DNA of 64,000 nucleotides, taken from positions 14,902,434-14,966,433 of the forward strand of contig JAAOOA010000033.1 in assembly GCA_012861695.1 (NCBI GenBank), given 5' to 3'. Positions 39,181-64,000 of this stretch are shown here, piece after piece. The notes under the pieces are model-generated. The model was not told the origin of the DNA. It saw only the letters and a program-made list of their open reading frames with translations, and searched no databases. The position numbers were made by a program, and so were the translations under genes. Positions within the stretch are counted from its first letter, which is position 1. The number at the start of each line of letters is the position of its first letter. Source of the DNA: Trematomus loennbergii. Lineage: Eukaryota > Chordata > Actinopteri > Perciformes > Nototheniidae.

Positions 39181-40416
39181 ATGTATGCAGCTATCACGCT
39201 CTTCGTCTTCATGTGCCTGTCTGCCACCACCAATGCAGATCACCACCATCATCCTTGTCGTAAGAATTTTACAGTTTCATCTTTTTGGTTATTTTTCTTA
39301 TTCTTCTTAGTTGCTCGTATGTTATGTAGCTTTCGAGATCACCAAACTTCCTATGTGCCTTAAGAGTAAAAAAGGCAATGGTTATTTAAGATTAAAAAAG
39401 TATCTTATCTATTGTTTCTTAGGACCTAACTGACACTGTTTTCTTTCAGATGCACCCAATATGACAGGATTCATGTCCGTGGTGAGTTTTTTTTAAATGT
39501 GTCTTTAAAGGCCTGTTGTTCTTGTAGCACTTTATTTTAAAGCATTCTAAAGACATTGCTTTTAACCCTTTCTCTCTGACTGTCTGTTCCTGAATTACAC
39601 CAGCTTGCCCTTAAGGGGGATATAAAGGGGTACGGTGCGTTCACCTACGATTCAATGGGCAAGAAACTACGGTTCAGGTCAAACGAGAGCCACCCCATGA
39701 ACACATCAGTAGGATTGGATCTGCTGATGTTCTTCGACGAGGTAACTAGTTTCTCCCTTTAAAAAAAGCTTACTTGATGTTGTGTTGCACCTTTGATGTC
39801 TGAATCTGTACCAATGTGCGTCAGGGGATACTCTACGAGATTGACAGCAAAAACAAGAGCTGTGAGAAAAAGACACTGCATTGCACCATGCACCCCTGGA
39901 CGTCCCGGATGATGCTACATTCATGTCTACGGCCAACGGTGGAAGTCCAACCATTGAAGGGGAGGGATTGAAAGTCACTACCTGGACTGGTTCAACGGCG
40001 GACATGAAGGGTGAGAGAAATGCTTTAAAATGATACGTAGACTAATCTGTCTTTTTTACAGAGGTTATAAAGACATGTTTTCTCTGTTTTTCAGGCCACT
40101 ACTCCATGTCTGTAACCATGGGTTGTCTGCCTGTGTGGAGCTTCTTCTTCCACGAGTCCTCATCATTCTTTGTCAGGTTGGTGAAATCTTTTAGGGAAAT
40201 GAAAACCCTCTAGTATCTGTTATTGGCACAGGCTTTAATGAATGTCCTTCGAAAAAACCTCCAAGTCATTTTAAATTTCTTTCCAACAGCCTGACAGAGG
40301 TTGAAAATGAGATCAAGGATCCTGACCAGCTCCTGGTGCCGTCCTATTGTCTGGCCGTGCCTTTGGAGGAGACACCTGAAGGGACCGTCAATAGTTTCCT
40401 CAACGAGTTCATGTAG
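39181..40416 (+). CDS. epd: Ependymin (secreted brain/CSF glycoprotein)
   Basis: Six exons: 39181-39259, 39450-39481, 39604-39741, 39825-40010, 40095-40176 and 40290-40416, all with GT-AG borders. Ependymins are secreted, calcium-binding glycoproteins of fish meninges and cerebrospinal fluid. The protein opens with a signal peptide (MYAAITLFVFMCLSATTNA) and a His run, then PCHAPNMTG, the N-glycosylation site NESH, LLMFFDEGILYEIDSKNKSC, HYSMSVTMGCLPVWS and VPSYCLAVPLEETPEG; the spacing of cysteines and these blocks match the ependymin family. One base is missing in the C run at 39893-39896 (exon 4), after which the frame LDVPDDATFM resumes. Corrected length 214 residues, the usual family length. 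The member could be an ependymin-like paralogue rather than epd itself. Confidence 0.88.
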
Positions 40417-40723
40417 ATGAAGCCTCGCCAGCAGAAAAACAAACCCCTATCCAAGTGTGGCCCGCCAGAGCTTTAGACCTTTTCTCTGCTTTTCATGTGT
40501 GACTCTACTTTTGCGTGTTCAACACCGCCCTACATCAAGTCTGTTTCTGTCACATCTTCCAATCCCCTGTATGTCTCTTAATGGATCATCCTGTATACAT
40601 ACACGTTGATGTAAAAGAAAAAGAATATGTCATGGATTATAGAAAAAGTCGTAATTACTAACAGTTTGGTCGCTTTTCAAGTTGCTACTGCTTACAAAAC
40701 CTGTAAGATATGATTAATGGAAC

Positions 40724-40729
40724 AATAAA
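40724..40729 (+). terminator. epd: Polyadenylation signal of ependymin
   Basis: AATAAA about 310 bases after the stop codon, the first such hexamer downstream of the gene. Confidence 0.7.
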
Positions 40730-42150
40730 ATGTCAAAGCTGTCAAACGTGTGAAGAGACATGATTTTTCATCCATGATTATTTTCTTATGAAGTGTTTTT
40801 TAATTGACTTTGTGCAACTTTATAACAAGCAGCTTTCACATCAAGAAACAGCAAACCATATAAGGGCTCTCTCCAGATGTATCCACTAGGGGGTTCTGGG
40901 TAAAAAACAGAGAATTAAACCCCAATTGACTTCCTGTTCCTTTAACTCACTACCCTATTACCAGAAACATCCATTAAGGAAAGTGTACTGCAAATTATTA
41001 ATTACATTATTTCCATACTTCCACTAGCAGTAAACACAATGTTATCAATATGCATCTCATAGCACAACTTTGGTAAGAGCTGACTGTCTCCAATAGAGTC
41101 TAACAAACAGCCTTTAAATAACTAGAGTATATAAAAGTTATCAGTATCACTAGGTCGCAATATTAAGACTTTTCTAGTCTGGAGGCCAGTCTACATTGTT
41201 CAAGTATGGATGTTCATACGGTTTCAAGATGGTCATAGTAGCTACCTAAAACTGACCAACCAAAATATAACAATAAAGAAAAATTGAAATGTTTTTTAAG
41301 GAAAACCAGTACTAACATTATTAGAGCTATTTATATAACCTAACTAAACTTACATACAATGTCAAATATTGGAGTTAAACCTTTTAAAAGATTAATTTCC
41401 TGCAATGGTTTGCTTTGTTTGTGAATGTAGCTGAACCATTGCATAAAAACATATATTGGTGTCATTATCTGTAAAGATTAGAACATATTTATCTGGGCAA
41501 CTCCCAATTCTATAGCCTATATATGAATTCAGACAGAGAAAATGATAAGTCTTATAAATACAAATAAATAAAAAATATAAATATAAATATTTTAAACTTG
41601 TTCTGAGACAGTTGTGCTGAAACTCACAGATGTGATAAAATGGACAATGCCTGTCACACATCTCATGGTTAACTACCTTAAAACAGAAGTAAGGATATTT
41701 TTTAATGAAAGATAATGTATGTATTACAGCAATAATTTGTTTTAGCTGTTTGTTATGCATTCAGTCTTTAAACAAAATAAGTCCCCACCAGGCAACTGAG
41801 CACACATCTTACAGAGACAGGAATGTATGTTTGTCAATTATCAGTTTATCAGCCCAGCATTTCTACATATATAATATGTGTGGCTCCACTTTAAGGTAGG
41901 CCTAAATGTATCTATCTTATCACTAAATCTCTTTAAATGACATGTGAAATAAGATGTGTATCTACATGTTTACATGCAATATGAATTGGTGGTATGTAAT
42001 CTAGGTAGTTCCAGTATGTCTCCATTAACAGAGACAAGCAGATTGATCTCAGACTTTGGTGGTTTTTGTTTTAAATTGATATTTTCCTACACATTGAGAG
42101 ACAGTAAGCTTTGGAAACTTGAGAAAAGTTAGAAGCAGTGTTTGAATGGC
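40730..42150. other. Spacer between ependymin and stag2
   Basis: AT-rich sequence without a recognisable gene or clear repeat. Open frames such as that at 41760-41392 (minus) match nothing I know. Confidence 0.5.
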
Positions 42151-42800
42151 GACAGTCTCCTCTCACCTGCACCTCCCAGACTTACCGACAGGTGGTGTGT
42201 GTGCGCTACATGCATAACAACGAAAATACAAACTGTACCTTGCTAGGTTAGCCACTGAGGAGCTTCTCAACGTTAGCTAGCAAATACAACTCTTATTCTG
42301 GAGTTTTGGGAAATGACAGTTTGTGCAAGAAATTAAAGAAAGTCTTCTCTTTGCAAAGTCCGAAACGTTTGGATTTTTTGGTTTGAATCCGTTTGATTTA
42401 AACGAGGTAAGTAAGTTGTAAAATGGCGGATAGCTAGCTTACGTTAGCATTATGGAGTTTGTCATTGATCCTGCTGTAATGGCTTGCTGACCAGGCCCTT
42501 AACACATGCGTTTAAGTGTGTGTTAACACACATTCATCATACAGTACCAGCATCAATTAAAATTAACGTGATTATTGAAGTCGAGGTAGCATTCCAGCTA
42601 GTGTTTGCTAAATAGTGGCCCCGTTAGCCAGCTAGCTACAGCTAATGCTAGGCAAGTTAGCAACTGATCTGAACATGTATCACAATCCCAGTCAAGTCAA
42701 GCCTAGTTCTGAGTTAGTAGCTCGGTGCGAATAGTAAAGAAGGGGGTCTGAAGGTTGCTAACAGGATAATGTATTGGCCAAGATCACATTGAGTGAGGTT
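42150..42800 (+). promoter_or_regulatory. stag2: stag2 promoter and noncoding first exon
   Basis: A candidate leader exon ends with AAACGAG and a very good donor (gtaagtaagt) after 42406, with no ATG-led conserved frame. The region is richer in CpG than its surroundings and carries several ACGTTAGCTAGC-like motifs (near 42270, 42440 and 42630). TATA-less, as expected for a housekeeping gene. The next exon begins at 44296. Confidence 0.5.
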
Positions 42801-44295
42801 AGCTCGTATTAGCCAGCGAGCTGCTCGGCCGTCGTACAGATACGGGGCTCGTCAGGAAGCGATCAGGGAATCACAGACCAGCTCGGGATGAAACATCTGT
42901 AGGTGCGTTTGTAGTTCGGAAGTATCAACACTGGCTGTCAGAGATGTGTCAGAAACAACTTGGTTTTTATTCGAAGTAACATTGGAGTTCATTTTTGCAA
43001 TGACTTGGACTAAATGCCCATGAGGATATCGCATTTCTTGTCTTAAAAAGTAACGATCGTTATTGAGGGACTTGAACCCAGCACGCATTCCTATTTATGG
43101 TCATGAGATCCAGAGTCAGGCCCCCGTCTATTCAGAACAGGACAGTCATGTTGTGTTAACATGGGCAATTTTGGATTGCCCGTCACAGTTTTAATGTGCC
43201 AGACAGTGTTGTGTAAACACGCCCCCACAGGTTTCCCTTCTATTACAGTGTTTCCTGTCACCAGCGGTGTAATGTAATGTACATTTACTCGAATAATTTC
43301 CTCTTTTTTTTTTTAATGTCCCCCTTTATTCAAGAAAATGTAAATGTACATCAAACATTATTACACACAAAACATTGACATCAGGGTGCATATACAGAGT
43401 AAAATATATATAGAAAGAAAGAAAGAAATATAAAGAAATGATTTATAAAAACGAAAGGTAACATTTCAATTAAATTATTTATCTAATACACATTTGGTTT
43501 TGATTACCTTCTTATTTTATTTGAGTTATTTTTTGGAGTTTCTTGTACTTTATCTAAGTATTTAATTTATGCTACTTTATACCTTTTCTTTACCTAACTT
43601 TAAAGGGAAAATATTGTACTTTATTCCTACTAGAGCTTTATTAACCTTTCAGTTTTAGACTACAACAAGCAAATTATGATGTCTCGGTAGCTTAATATGT
43701 ACATTAAGCTACCGAGCATTATAATATGAATTACCAACTGCTTCATTAAAGTGATGTACATATTTTTTACACCTGTAATAATAATTATCTAGTAATATTA
43801 TAAGGTCATAAATAAATGGTCCATTCTGCTTAATGAATACTTTTGCTTTTGGCTACTTCAAGTATATCTTGATACTGAAACGGAAATAAAGATCTGAAGG
43901 CATCCTCCACCACAGGATTAAATGTTGAATTAGAAGTTGGGGACATTATTTTATATCAGACCCTAGGATGAATAATTGACAAGAACACCGTTATGTTCAT
44001 GAAAATATTTTACAATCAACTGTATGCATAGAGGAAAGCAGTCACTTGCATACATAGGCATTTTTTCTCGAGTAGCTAGACTGCTGTTTCATGTCACTGC
44101 CAGGCTGGTGCATCACGGGTCATTTGTATTTCTGACAATAGAAACAAACATGTTCTCTTCTTCCTTGGTCCTGAGTATTACACTCAGTCTTAAATCCGAG
44201 ACCTGTATCAGATGTACTGATTTGTATGTGAGGTACTGCAGCCAGGGTCGGTGTCCTCATTCATCAACTAACTCCTCTCATCGATCTTTTTTCCA
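42801..44295 (+). other. stag2 first intron sequence
   Basis: Noncoding; holds the 34-bp palindrome at 43683-43716 and a poly-T/AT-rich stretch around 43300-43450. No coding exon is seen. Confidence 0.45.
43683..43716. repeat. 34-bp near-palindrome (14-bp perfect arms)
   Basis: CTCGGTAGCTTAAT at 43683-43696 is exactly complementary to ATTAAGCTACCGAG at 43703-43716, with a 6-base spacer ATGTAC. It lies in the stag2 first intron. Confidence 0.9.
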
Positions 44296-44371
44296 GGTGC
44301 AGATTCCTTCTTGCTTGGTGTACAGAGCAGCAGAAGCACTCAGTCCAGCAGATCTAGAAAATGTTAAAGAA

Positions 44372-57172
<12,801 letters not shown>

Positions 57173-59320
57173 AACAAATGGATGCGTCAAGGAGAATGTG
57201 TTATCAAATCCTTGGAAGATAAGATGGATGGCTGTTCCCTGTGAAAATCAGAATGGAGCGAAATGGACTGCTATAAATGGTTTGTGAGACACCAACGTTT
57301 GCCTCTTTAACACTTTGTTAAACATTTAGAGCGAGAGCTTGAATTTGAATTTTATTCTGATATTTTCACACACAGGACTTTTGTCACGTTGCAGCTGCAA
57401 TGTTTCTGCTTTTGTTCAGTTACCCTTAAAACAACTTGATGTTAGTTTAGCAGTACATACAATATGTGGCAGGTGCATGGTGAGGGGATAATAACAGATT
57501 GAAATTCAAATTAGTTATATATACCTTTAATCTTTTTGATTCAGTAGACAGGAATTGTCTGATGTAAATACATAGTGGCCAATATACAGGAGGGGTGAAC
57601 ACAATTTCATGAACACCAGTTGATAGAAATACAATAACCCTGCAAAATAATGCTTCAGTGTTCAGTCAAACACTATAATGACACTGCACTTTGTCACAGA
57701 GGTATTCATTCATGTCTATGATCATTTAACAGCCATATTTTTTGAAATTATCATAGACTCCAATCAATTCCTCTCTGATGCAATCTTAACAGAAATTGAA
57801 CGTCATAAGATTAGTAGAATCAACCTTATTACAGGGCTATTGAATTGGACTGCATTATAATGTAAAGGTGTCAGCGATATTGCGTTTACCTGCCGTACTT
57901 TTAAACTGTAGAATTTGGCATGGCATGTAGCCATATATCGAAACATGTATACAGTAAAGTATAATGTGAACTGGCGTCTCATATTGCTCAAAGGCCTTGC
58001 CAGAAATTATATACGACATTCTCCGATTTCTTTGTGATGGTATTTTTTAGAAATGTATGTGTTCTGCTTTTATACCTTATAGATGACTTTCATTTATAGA
58101 TATTTTGTAATGACAATCAAATGTAAATGAATGGTTTCTAATCATGTTATTTCACATAGATGTTGAAATAATCATTTTTAATGAAAATGATTATGTTACT
58201 AAAGATATGGCCAGTTGTTTGTATTTTCTTTGAATCTCTTTAATATGAATGGGGCAGAAGTAAAGCATTGCTCAAATGTAGTAATTTGACAAATTGATGG
58301 CTGCATCTACAATTATATTTTAATATTGGGAGCATTCAGAGTATCATACATACAATTTTGACTCAACCTTAAACATGTAATTTCTCCTATATCCTAACTA
58401 TTTTCTCCACGGTATAGTATCTAGTAATATCTTATAAAACAGATATGCCATAGATTAAATCTTTAATAGAAAATGATTTTTTTAAACGGGTGAGAAAGCT
58501 GTGTGTGTGGTTTGTTTTTTTCCAGTTTGAAAGTGTGCAGAGGATTTTTTTCAAAAGCCAATTTATTTGATGAGCCACTGTTGTGTGTATAAGAGTAATA
58601 GAATTATTCTAAATTACAAACTTTTAGAATGCTTTAGTCATCTATCATAGTATCAGAATTGTATATTATACAATTATAGATGTGTAATATATTGTGAATC
58701 GGTGCTCATTTTATCCTTGTTTCTGTTTGCTTGAAATTTTAGGGAAAGTTTAAATAGAATGTAACTATTTGAAGTTCACCTACTACCTTGCAAGTATACA
58801 TACAGTGCATTGTTTTGTTTGTCTTTCAATGGATTGTTGCGATATTTCTTTACCCTGTGTATAGGTCTGGTGGGCAGAATAAGATTTAATGGAAAATGGT
58901 GTATTCATATTGTAGTTAGAAACAAGACCCTAATATTCCTCGAATCTCATCATAAACTGGACAAAACGGATCACATGGTTTTTAACATTGCCATATACAT
59001 ACTGACTATTCATATGAGGCAGATGAGAAAAATACATCTTAGAATTGCCTGTATATTTACATGAATCCTTCATTTTGAATCTTTGTTTGCATTGAACTGC
59101 TGAAAATGTGCATACATCTGTATGTGTACACATTTAAATATTTGTGTATATTAAATTTGTGTTTTTATTCTATTTGTGTCCTATTGTATCCTTTACCATT
59201 TGTATTTATGTCTGACGATGTAACATGAACCTTCTGCAACTGAGATATTTTAATTAATACCTCCAAGTTGTTGTTCATATGAATGAAAAGTTGCAAGATA
59301 AAAATAAATACTCTCTTAGT
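57173..59320 (+). other. stag2: stag2 3' UTR
   Basis: About 2.1 kb of AT-rich sequence between the stag2 stop codon and an AATAAA at 59303-59308. Long AU-rich 3' UTRs are known for STAG2. Open frames within it resemble no protein. Confidence 0.6.
59303..59308 (+). terminator. stag2: Polyadenylation signal candidate of stag2
   Basis: AATAAA about 450 bases upstream of the thoc2 start codon, leaving little spacer between the two genes. ATTAAA variants occur earlier (near 58455 and 59148), so shorter forms are possible. Confidence 0.5.
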
Positions 59321-59559
59321 TTTAGTTTATTTGTTCAAAATACTTAATTTAACAACATTTAGCCATGTTTAACACATTTTCTTTAACAATAATATTAATT
59401 AAGTTAACATTGATTGGCTTTTCAGTTTAAATAAGTTTAGTGAACATTTTGAAACCATGGTTGCACTATGATTTGTTAAATGCAGGTGGCTTTTACACTT
59501 CCCCCCCAAAAAAGAATTAGTTAGTTATGTTATTTAAGTTTAGTCGAATGTCTTTTATC

Positions 59560-59756
59560 CCGTTAAAATTACCGTTTGAAAGAAATTGGACGATACGGAG
59601 CCCTCTATAGTCCTGGAACACAGAGTTCCGTACTAACAAAGCCCTCAGACAACCCTCAGTGTCCCACCATGCAACACTGAGCTAGCAGCTAACCACCACA
59701 TTTGACCCTGTGTGTGCCATGAGATGAATTAGACATCCGGGCTGTGTGTATGGAAG
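59560..59756 (+). promoter_or_regulatory. thoc2: thoc2 promoter / 5' UTR
   Basis: The 200 bases before the thoc2 start carry no TATA box. TTAGC/AACGTTAGC-type motifs are dense from about 59940 into the first intron, as around the other TATA-less promoters of the window. The transcription start is not determinable from sequence. Confidence 0.4.
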
Positions 59757-62700
59757 ATGGCGACACTTATCCTCCCTGGTGAATGGATCAAAAACTGGGA
59801 AAAATCTGGAAAACACGAGTTGTGAGTATAGCTGAACTTCAACACAGTGCCAGGGGTTACCGTGGGTTAATAGCAGCTGACTGATATAAACCAACTAATA
59901 AAAAATGCGTAGCTAATATTGCAGTTGAGGCCAATCTTCTAAGTGTGGTCTGGGCTAACAGAAGCGTTAACGTTAGCAAGCTAAAAAAAACACATTTCAA
60001 GTGGCTTGCTAACGTATATCCACGTCGCTATTTTGAAAATATTCGGATATTCTAAATATTTGCAACTAGACAGTATATACCCTTTTCTTGAAATTTAACT
60101 AGCTAACGTTACCTGCATGCTAGCAATTTTGCTAGCTTACGCTCTTGATTTGTAAACACTGGCTACCAACGCTAAGCTAGTTAGCACCAATGTAGCACAC
60201 TCCCCAACTGCTTCGATAGATTCAGGATTTGTAATTGCATTGCATTTGATGCCAACAGTCATGTAGTTACTTGGCGTCATTTCCCAACACACAACAGAGA
60301 ACAGGTGGCGGATAAACACTTTATAGCCAGAGTTGTGCACAGTAACAGTAATGTTATAGTAATCAAGTGGAGGGAAACGACTAATCTTGACATAACGCTA
60401 TAGCAGTTAGCGAGCGTTAGCTGCAACATTAGCAACGGTGTCTGATGTCTTGTTGGATGTTGTTTTGCATATGCATGGCAACATGAAAACTAAATATGAC
60501 ATTTCATGTTTTTATTCGAACTTCTGTTCAGAAAGACTCTGCTCACACTTAACCTTGTTGGCTAACGTTTACTTTAATATAGATACTTGTGTACCCCATC
60601 AGTTAGCTTACGTATTGACCATGGTATGACGTTAGCTAACTCAAATGTCGATACAAAGTTATGCAATTTGTGCTAACCATCAGCCAGCATTAACTTTATG
60701 GGCACAGCGGGAAAACACCAACCCATCCTAAGGCAGCACCATGGATGCTCGCCCTAACAACACTTGGCAATCAAAACTTGTGAGAAAATTGTCCTGTAGC
60801 TATATGATTGTGCTATAAGGGAAAAGGTCGCCCTAAAGACTTTCTCTATTTTTCTTGAGCTAATCTTTAATGTAAAGGCGGAGACACTAAAGGTGCCTAT
60901 CCACAGTGCAACCTACTATAAGTTGTAGGCCTTGAATATTTAAGTAGGGCCTGCAGTAGGATGCACCAACTCAAACTACTCAATTGTTAGTCGTGTATCT
61001 AACAATTGTGTATTTAGCAATTCATTTGGATACTTTATTGAGATATGCAACAAATAATCAATTGTAAAGCATACGAATTGAGAAAAAACAAAACACGTTT
61101 TCAAACAATGTACAATATTCTCCCTCATGCACATTCTCAGCTGCTGGGCAGAGCTGAGATGCACCTGTAAAGTAATCCAGTAGCCACAACACATGCTTAA
61201 TAAATGTTATGTTGAGGAAATACTTTTTACCTTCATATAATAAATAATTTCACAATAAGTGTGTGTCTATTTGAGCACCTCTGTTTTAAATCCTCAAGTT
61301 GGAGGGTCATGGTTAAAGGTCCCATGTCAGCAAAGCCCCACAGACTCCCTATCACTTTAAGGATGTCACCCTATTCCTACCATCATTATTGCAGGAGGCC
61401 AGTGGAAGGCCATTTTCCATATGCTGATTAAAGAAGGGTCACATTGTTTATTTTTTTACCAACTATTTTCCGAGTTAAATTGTGTTTTATCACAACCATT
61501 CTAACAATATAGTGATATTAATCATTAGTGCTATTTAATCATTGTCATTACCAGAGTCAAAGTCTGCTGTACCTTTTTACCTAAAGAGGTTCAAATGACT
61601 TCACATGCATATGAACCACTCTATGTTTGACCTCAGGTTCCTGACACACAGCTGTCAGTTTGGTGGTGTTGAGCAGACGGAGCGATACATTCTCAAGCAG
61701 CATTAGTTTTTTCATGGAAGCCATTGAGGCGGCACATCATATCTGATCAGTGGCCTTCTTTGCTAGTTCTTTGAGGCTTTGAGTATATTTTTTCAGGAAT
61801 TAATTTAATATGCTAAGAAAAATAAAAGTTTAATTATATACATTGTGTTAACTAAAGGAAGATTCAATGGCTATGGTTTGTCATGTCTGTGTTATCTAAC
61901 TGACCAGAATTTTTCATTTTTCTTTCATAGTGTACAACTCTGCAAAGACCTTACAGAGAAAACAGACCATGGAAGTGAGGTTAGAGGTAAGTTGAAAATG
62001 ACCTCAATTCTGTAACACACTTGTTTTTAGTTTGTCTTTCAATGTATCTTAACGTCCCTGTTTTAAAGACACTCACACTCATGGAAATGGTGGTACTGAT
62101 TTGGAAAACAAATAATTTAAACAAATGCGTTTAAAGGTGGGGTAGGTAATTTTGGAGAAACCAGCTCGAGTGCGCTAGAATTTGAAAATACACAGCCGGA
62201 AGAAATCTGCTACTTTCCTACAGAGCCCCTCCTCCAACACACGAACGTGCACATGACCAATGAGGGCACGAGATAAGTTTGTGCACAGATGGAAGGCTGA
62301 CAGGCAGGTAGGCCATCCAGTTATTTTAGCCGGGCCGGCTAAAATGATTGGTCGTACTTTTTACAGTACTACGGCTTCCACAGATGACATTTTTTTATGG
62401 ATTTTTTGTCAAAGCACTTAAGATATTCATTGCTATCGGGATGTTAAGAGCATTCCATGGAATATAACAAAAAGTGTATCTCGAGCCGGTTTCTCAAACT
62501 TACCTACCCCACCTTTAAATTAAACATAAAATATATAAAAGAAAATTTGAAATATAACCTTTGTAATAAATGTAAGGTTGGAATGTATATGTTGGAAAAG
62601 GCTGTGATGAAAGTAGATATGTATGGATCTAATGATGCAAAAATATCTGCAATCTGTAAATGAGCACAACTTTGTTCATTATAATCACAGGCCGTTTTTT

Positions 62701-63916
62701 TGTGTCCGAGGGAAACCTTAAATCATTTATCACCCTAATTAGGTACAAGAAAATCTATAAAGAATATTCTCTTCCATTAAATAATTATTTATAGCAGTGA
62801 TAAATGCCTTCAAAAGCCTGGTAGTTTGGCAGTTTTTCCTAAGAACTTTAGTTTCCCTATACATTGCTAATACACAACACATTATTTTATTTTCCAGTTT
62901 CTAAAAATACTGCACTGTTGCAGATACCTTTTTAAAATATCATTACATTACTATAATATATTGTTATGTCATAGTATAATATTATATTATGCAATTACAG
63001 TCAAGCTGTGACTTTCAGATTTGTTGTTGTTGAATGACACCACACCACATCTTTGTTCTTGCACAACTATACACTTAAGCGTTAATGCAAACTGGGTCAT
63101 CATAATGCAGGCACACATGAAAATGAAGTTGTTTTACAAAGCATTTGTTATGAAAACCTATCCATGGCAATGCAAATCTGTTCTCTACTGCCTTTCTGTT
63201 AAAGGACGATGCTTCAGTGACATTCAAATGTTTTGGCTTGAGTTGCAAAGATGAACAAATTCAGCGTCTATTTTTACCTAGCTACAACAGACCTATCCAC
63301 TTATATTTGATATCAAAGAGTGTTTTCCTGTCAGATCTGTCGACTCAGTTTAAGATGAACTGTGTCTGGTCTGTTTCCCCCGCAGACATACAGGCTGCCT
63401 TATACGAGCTCTCCTGGCAGGTTGTACAGGGGAACCTGAAGTTGGATCTTGCAACCAGCGTCCTTGGGGAGATGATGGTACAAATGCTTTCTTTGTTTCA
63501 GTGTTAAAACAATGTCAAACGCACAGAATTATCTACGCTGTTATTTGAAGACACACAGCTTTTCTTCCTTGTTCATATCTTGCTTTTATTCCATCTTAAT
63601 TATTCCCTGCATGCGTATAACATTTTATTACTTTTTTTTTTCAGGAACTCCGAGATGACATGCCATCAATTTTAGCAGATGTTTTCAGCATACTAGGTAC
63701 ATCCAGCTTTTTATTTTAAAAATTGAATTATTCTGAAGTACTGCATTACACTTAAGTCTAAAGTAGTATGAATAATAAAAAAGCTATTAATGTTGCAAAC
63801 TTGTCAGACTCGTCTTAAAGTTTTTCTTAATTATATTCTTCACAGATTTAGAGACTAGTGCACTGGAAGAAAAAATCAAACGTGAACATTACACGTCACT
63901 TGTGGGAGCATGTTTG
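59757..63916 (+). CDS. thoc2: THO complex subunit 2, 5' part (gene continues past window)
   Basis: Five coding exons: 59757-59821, 61931-61986, 63386-63477, 63645-63696 and 63846-63916, with exact phase agreement and no frameshift. THOC2 is the scaffold of the THO/TREX complex, coupling transcription to mRNA export in the nucleus. The start MATLILPGEWIKNWEKSGKH aligns with the human start (EWIKNWEKSG), followed by ALYELSWQVVQGNLKLD and LRDDMPSILADVFSILDLE, the conserved N-terminal helical region. About 112 of roughly 1,600 residues lie here; the rest is beyond the right edge. It directly follows stag2 in the same direction, as in human Xq25. Confidence 0.9.
59822..61930 (+). other. thoc2 intron 1
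   Basis: No coding exon. It carries many GCTAACGTTAGC-like words between 59955 and 60640 and one copy of the MITE terminus TTAAAGGTCCCATGTCA at 61313. Confidence 0.5.
62135..62514. mobile_element. TTAA-flanked MITE (piggyBac-like) in thoc2 intron 2
   Basis: AGGTGGGGTAGGTAA at the left and TTACCTACCCCACCT at the right are exact inverted termini; further inside, GGAGAAACC and GGTTTCTC also pair. TTAA borders both ends (62131-62134, 62515-62518). 380 bp, noncoding. Confidence 0.75.
62515..63385 (+). other. Remainder of thoc2 intron 2
   Basis: AT-rich; I see no exon or clear repeat before the acceptor at 63385. Confidence 0.5.
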
Positions 63917-64000
63917 GTAAGAATAACATCCAATGTTTTAATATATTTGACACTTCATGGACTAGAATACTAGACTACCTGAAAAAAATGTATGATCAAA

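Noticed and set aside
40885..40905. CTCF-like CCACTAGGGGGTTC
   Set aside because: It misses the constrained GGC near the end of the core motif.

Overview
The window is vertebrate nuclear DNA from a ray-finned fish. Genes are split into many short exons with GT-AG introns. The coding products are closest in character to known vertebrate proteins, an ependymin gene (a family abundant in fish) is present, and introns and spacers carry fish-type repeats (a tRNA-derived SINE resembling V-SINEs, a hAT-like element, a Harbinger-like element, TTAA-flanked MITEs and LINE fragments). The repeat style suggests an acanthomorph/percomorph teleost; that is inference.

Layout. (1) About 1.15-7.8 kb, minus strand: arhgap35 (p190A RhoGAP), with 5' noncoding sequence and a CpG-rich candidate promoter near 10.2-10.5 kb. 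(2) About 15.7-29.5 kb, plus strand: a class I myosin of the myo1c type, starting with a short nuclear-myosin-I-like N-terminus. (3) 30.2-31.3 kb, minus strand: a four-exon IL-6-family cytokine (M17/CNTF/LIF-like), tail-to-tail with the myosin. (4) 31.3-39.1 kb: AT-rich spacer with LINE fossils and a striking hairpin. (5) 39.2-40.4 kb, plus: ependymin, with a TATA box. (6) 42.3-59.3 kb, plus: stag2 (cohesin SA2), 33 coding exons and a long 3' UTR. (7) 59.76 kb to the window end, plus: the first five coding exons of thoc2 (THO/TREX mRNA export). stag2 followed by thoc2 matches the human Xq25 order.

The genes do not form one pathway. arhgap35 and myo1c both act on the actin cytoskeleton and cell cortex. 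stag2 and thoc2 are nuclear housekeeping genes kept as neighbours through vertebrate evolution. The cytokine and ependymin are secreted.

A feature of the whole window is a set of about 17 one-base frameshifts inside otherwise well conserved exons of four genes, mostly at homopolymer runs. Correcting them gives whole-codon totals and family-typical lengths (about 1524, 1045, 1278 and 214 residues), so residual assembly indels are a better explanation than pseudogenes. I found no convincing new biological system. The items most worth a second look are the nuclear-myosin-like start exon, the intact foldbacks at 679-719, 34641-34721 and 43683-43716, the transposon insertions with readable target-site duplications, and a Harbinger-like insertion directly after the alternatively spliced 111-bp exon of stag2.
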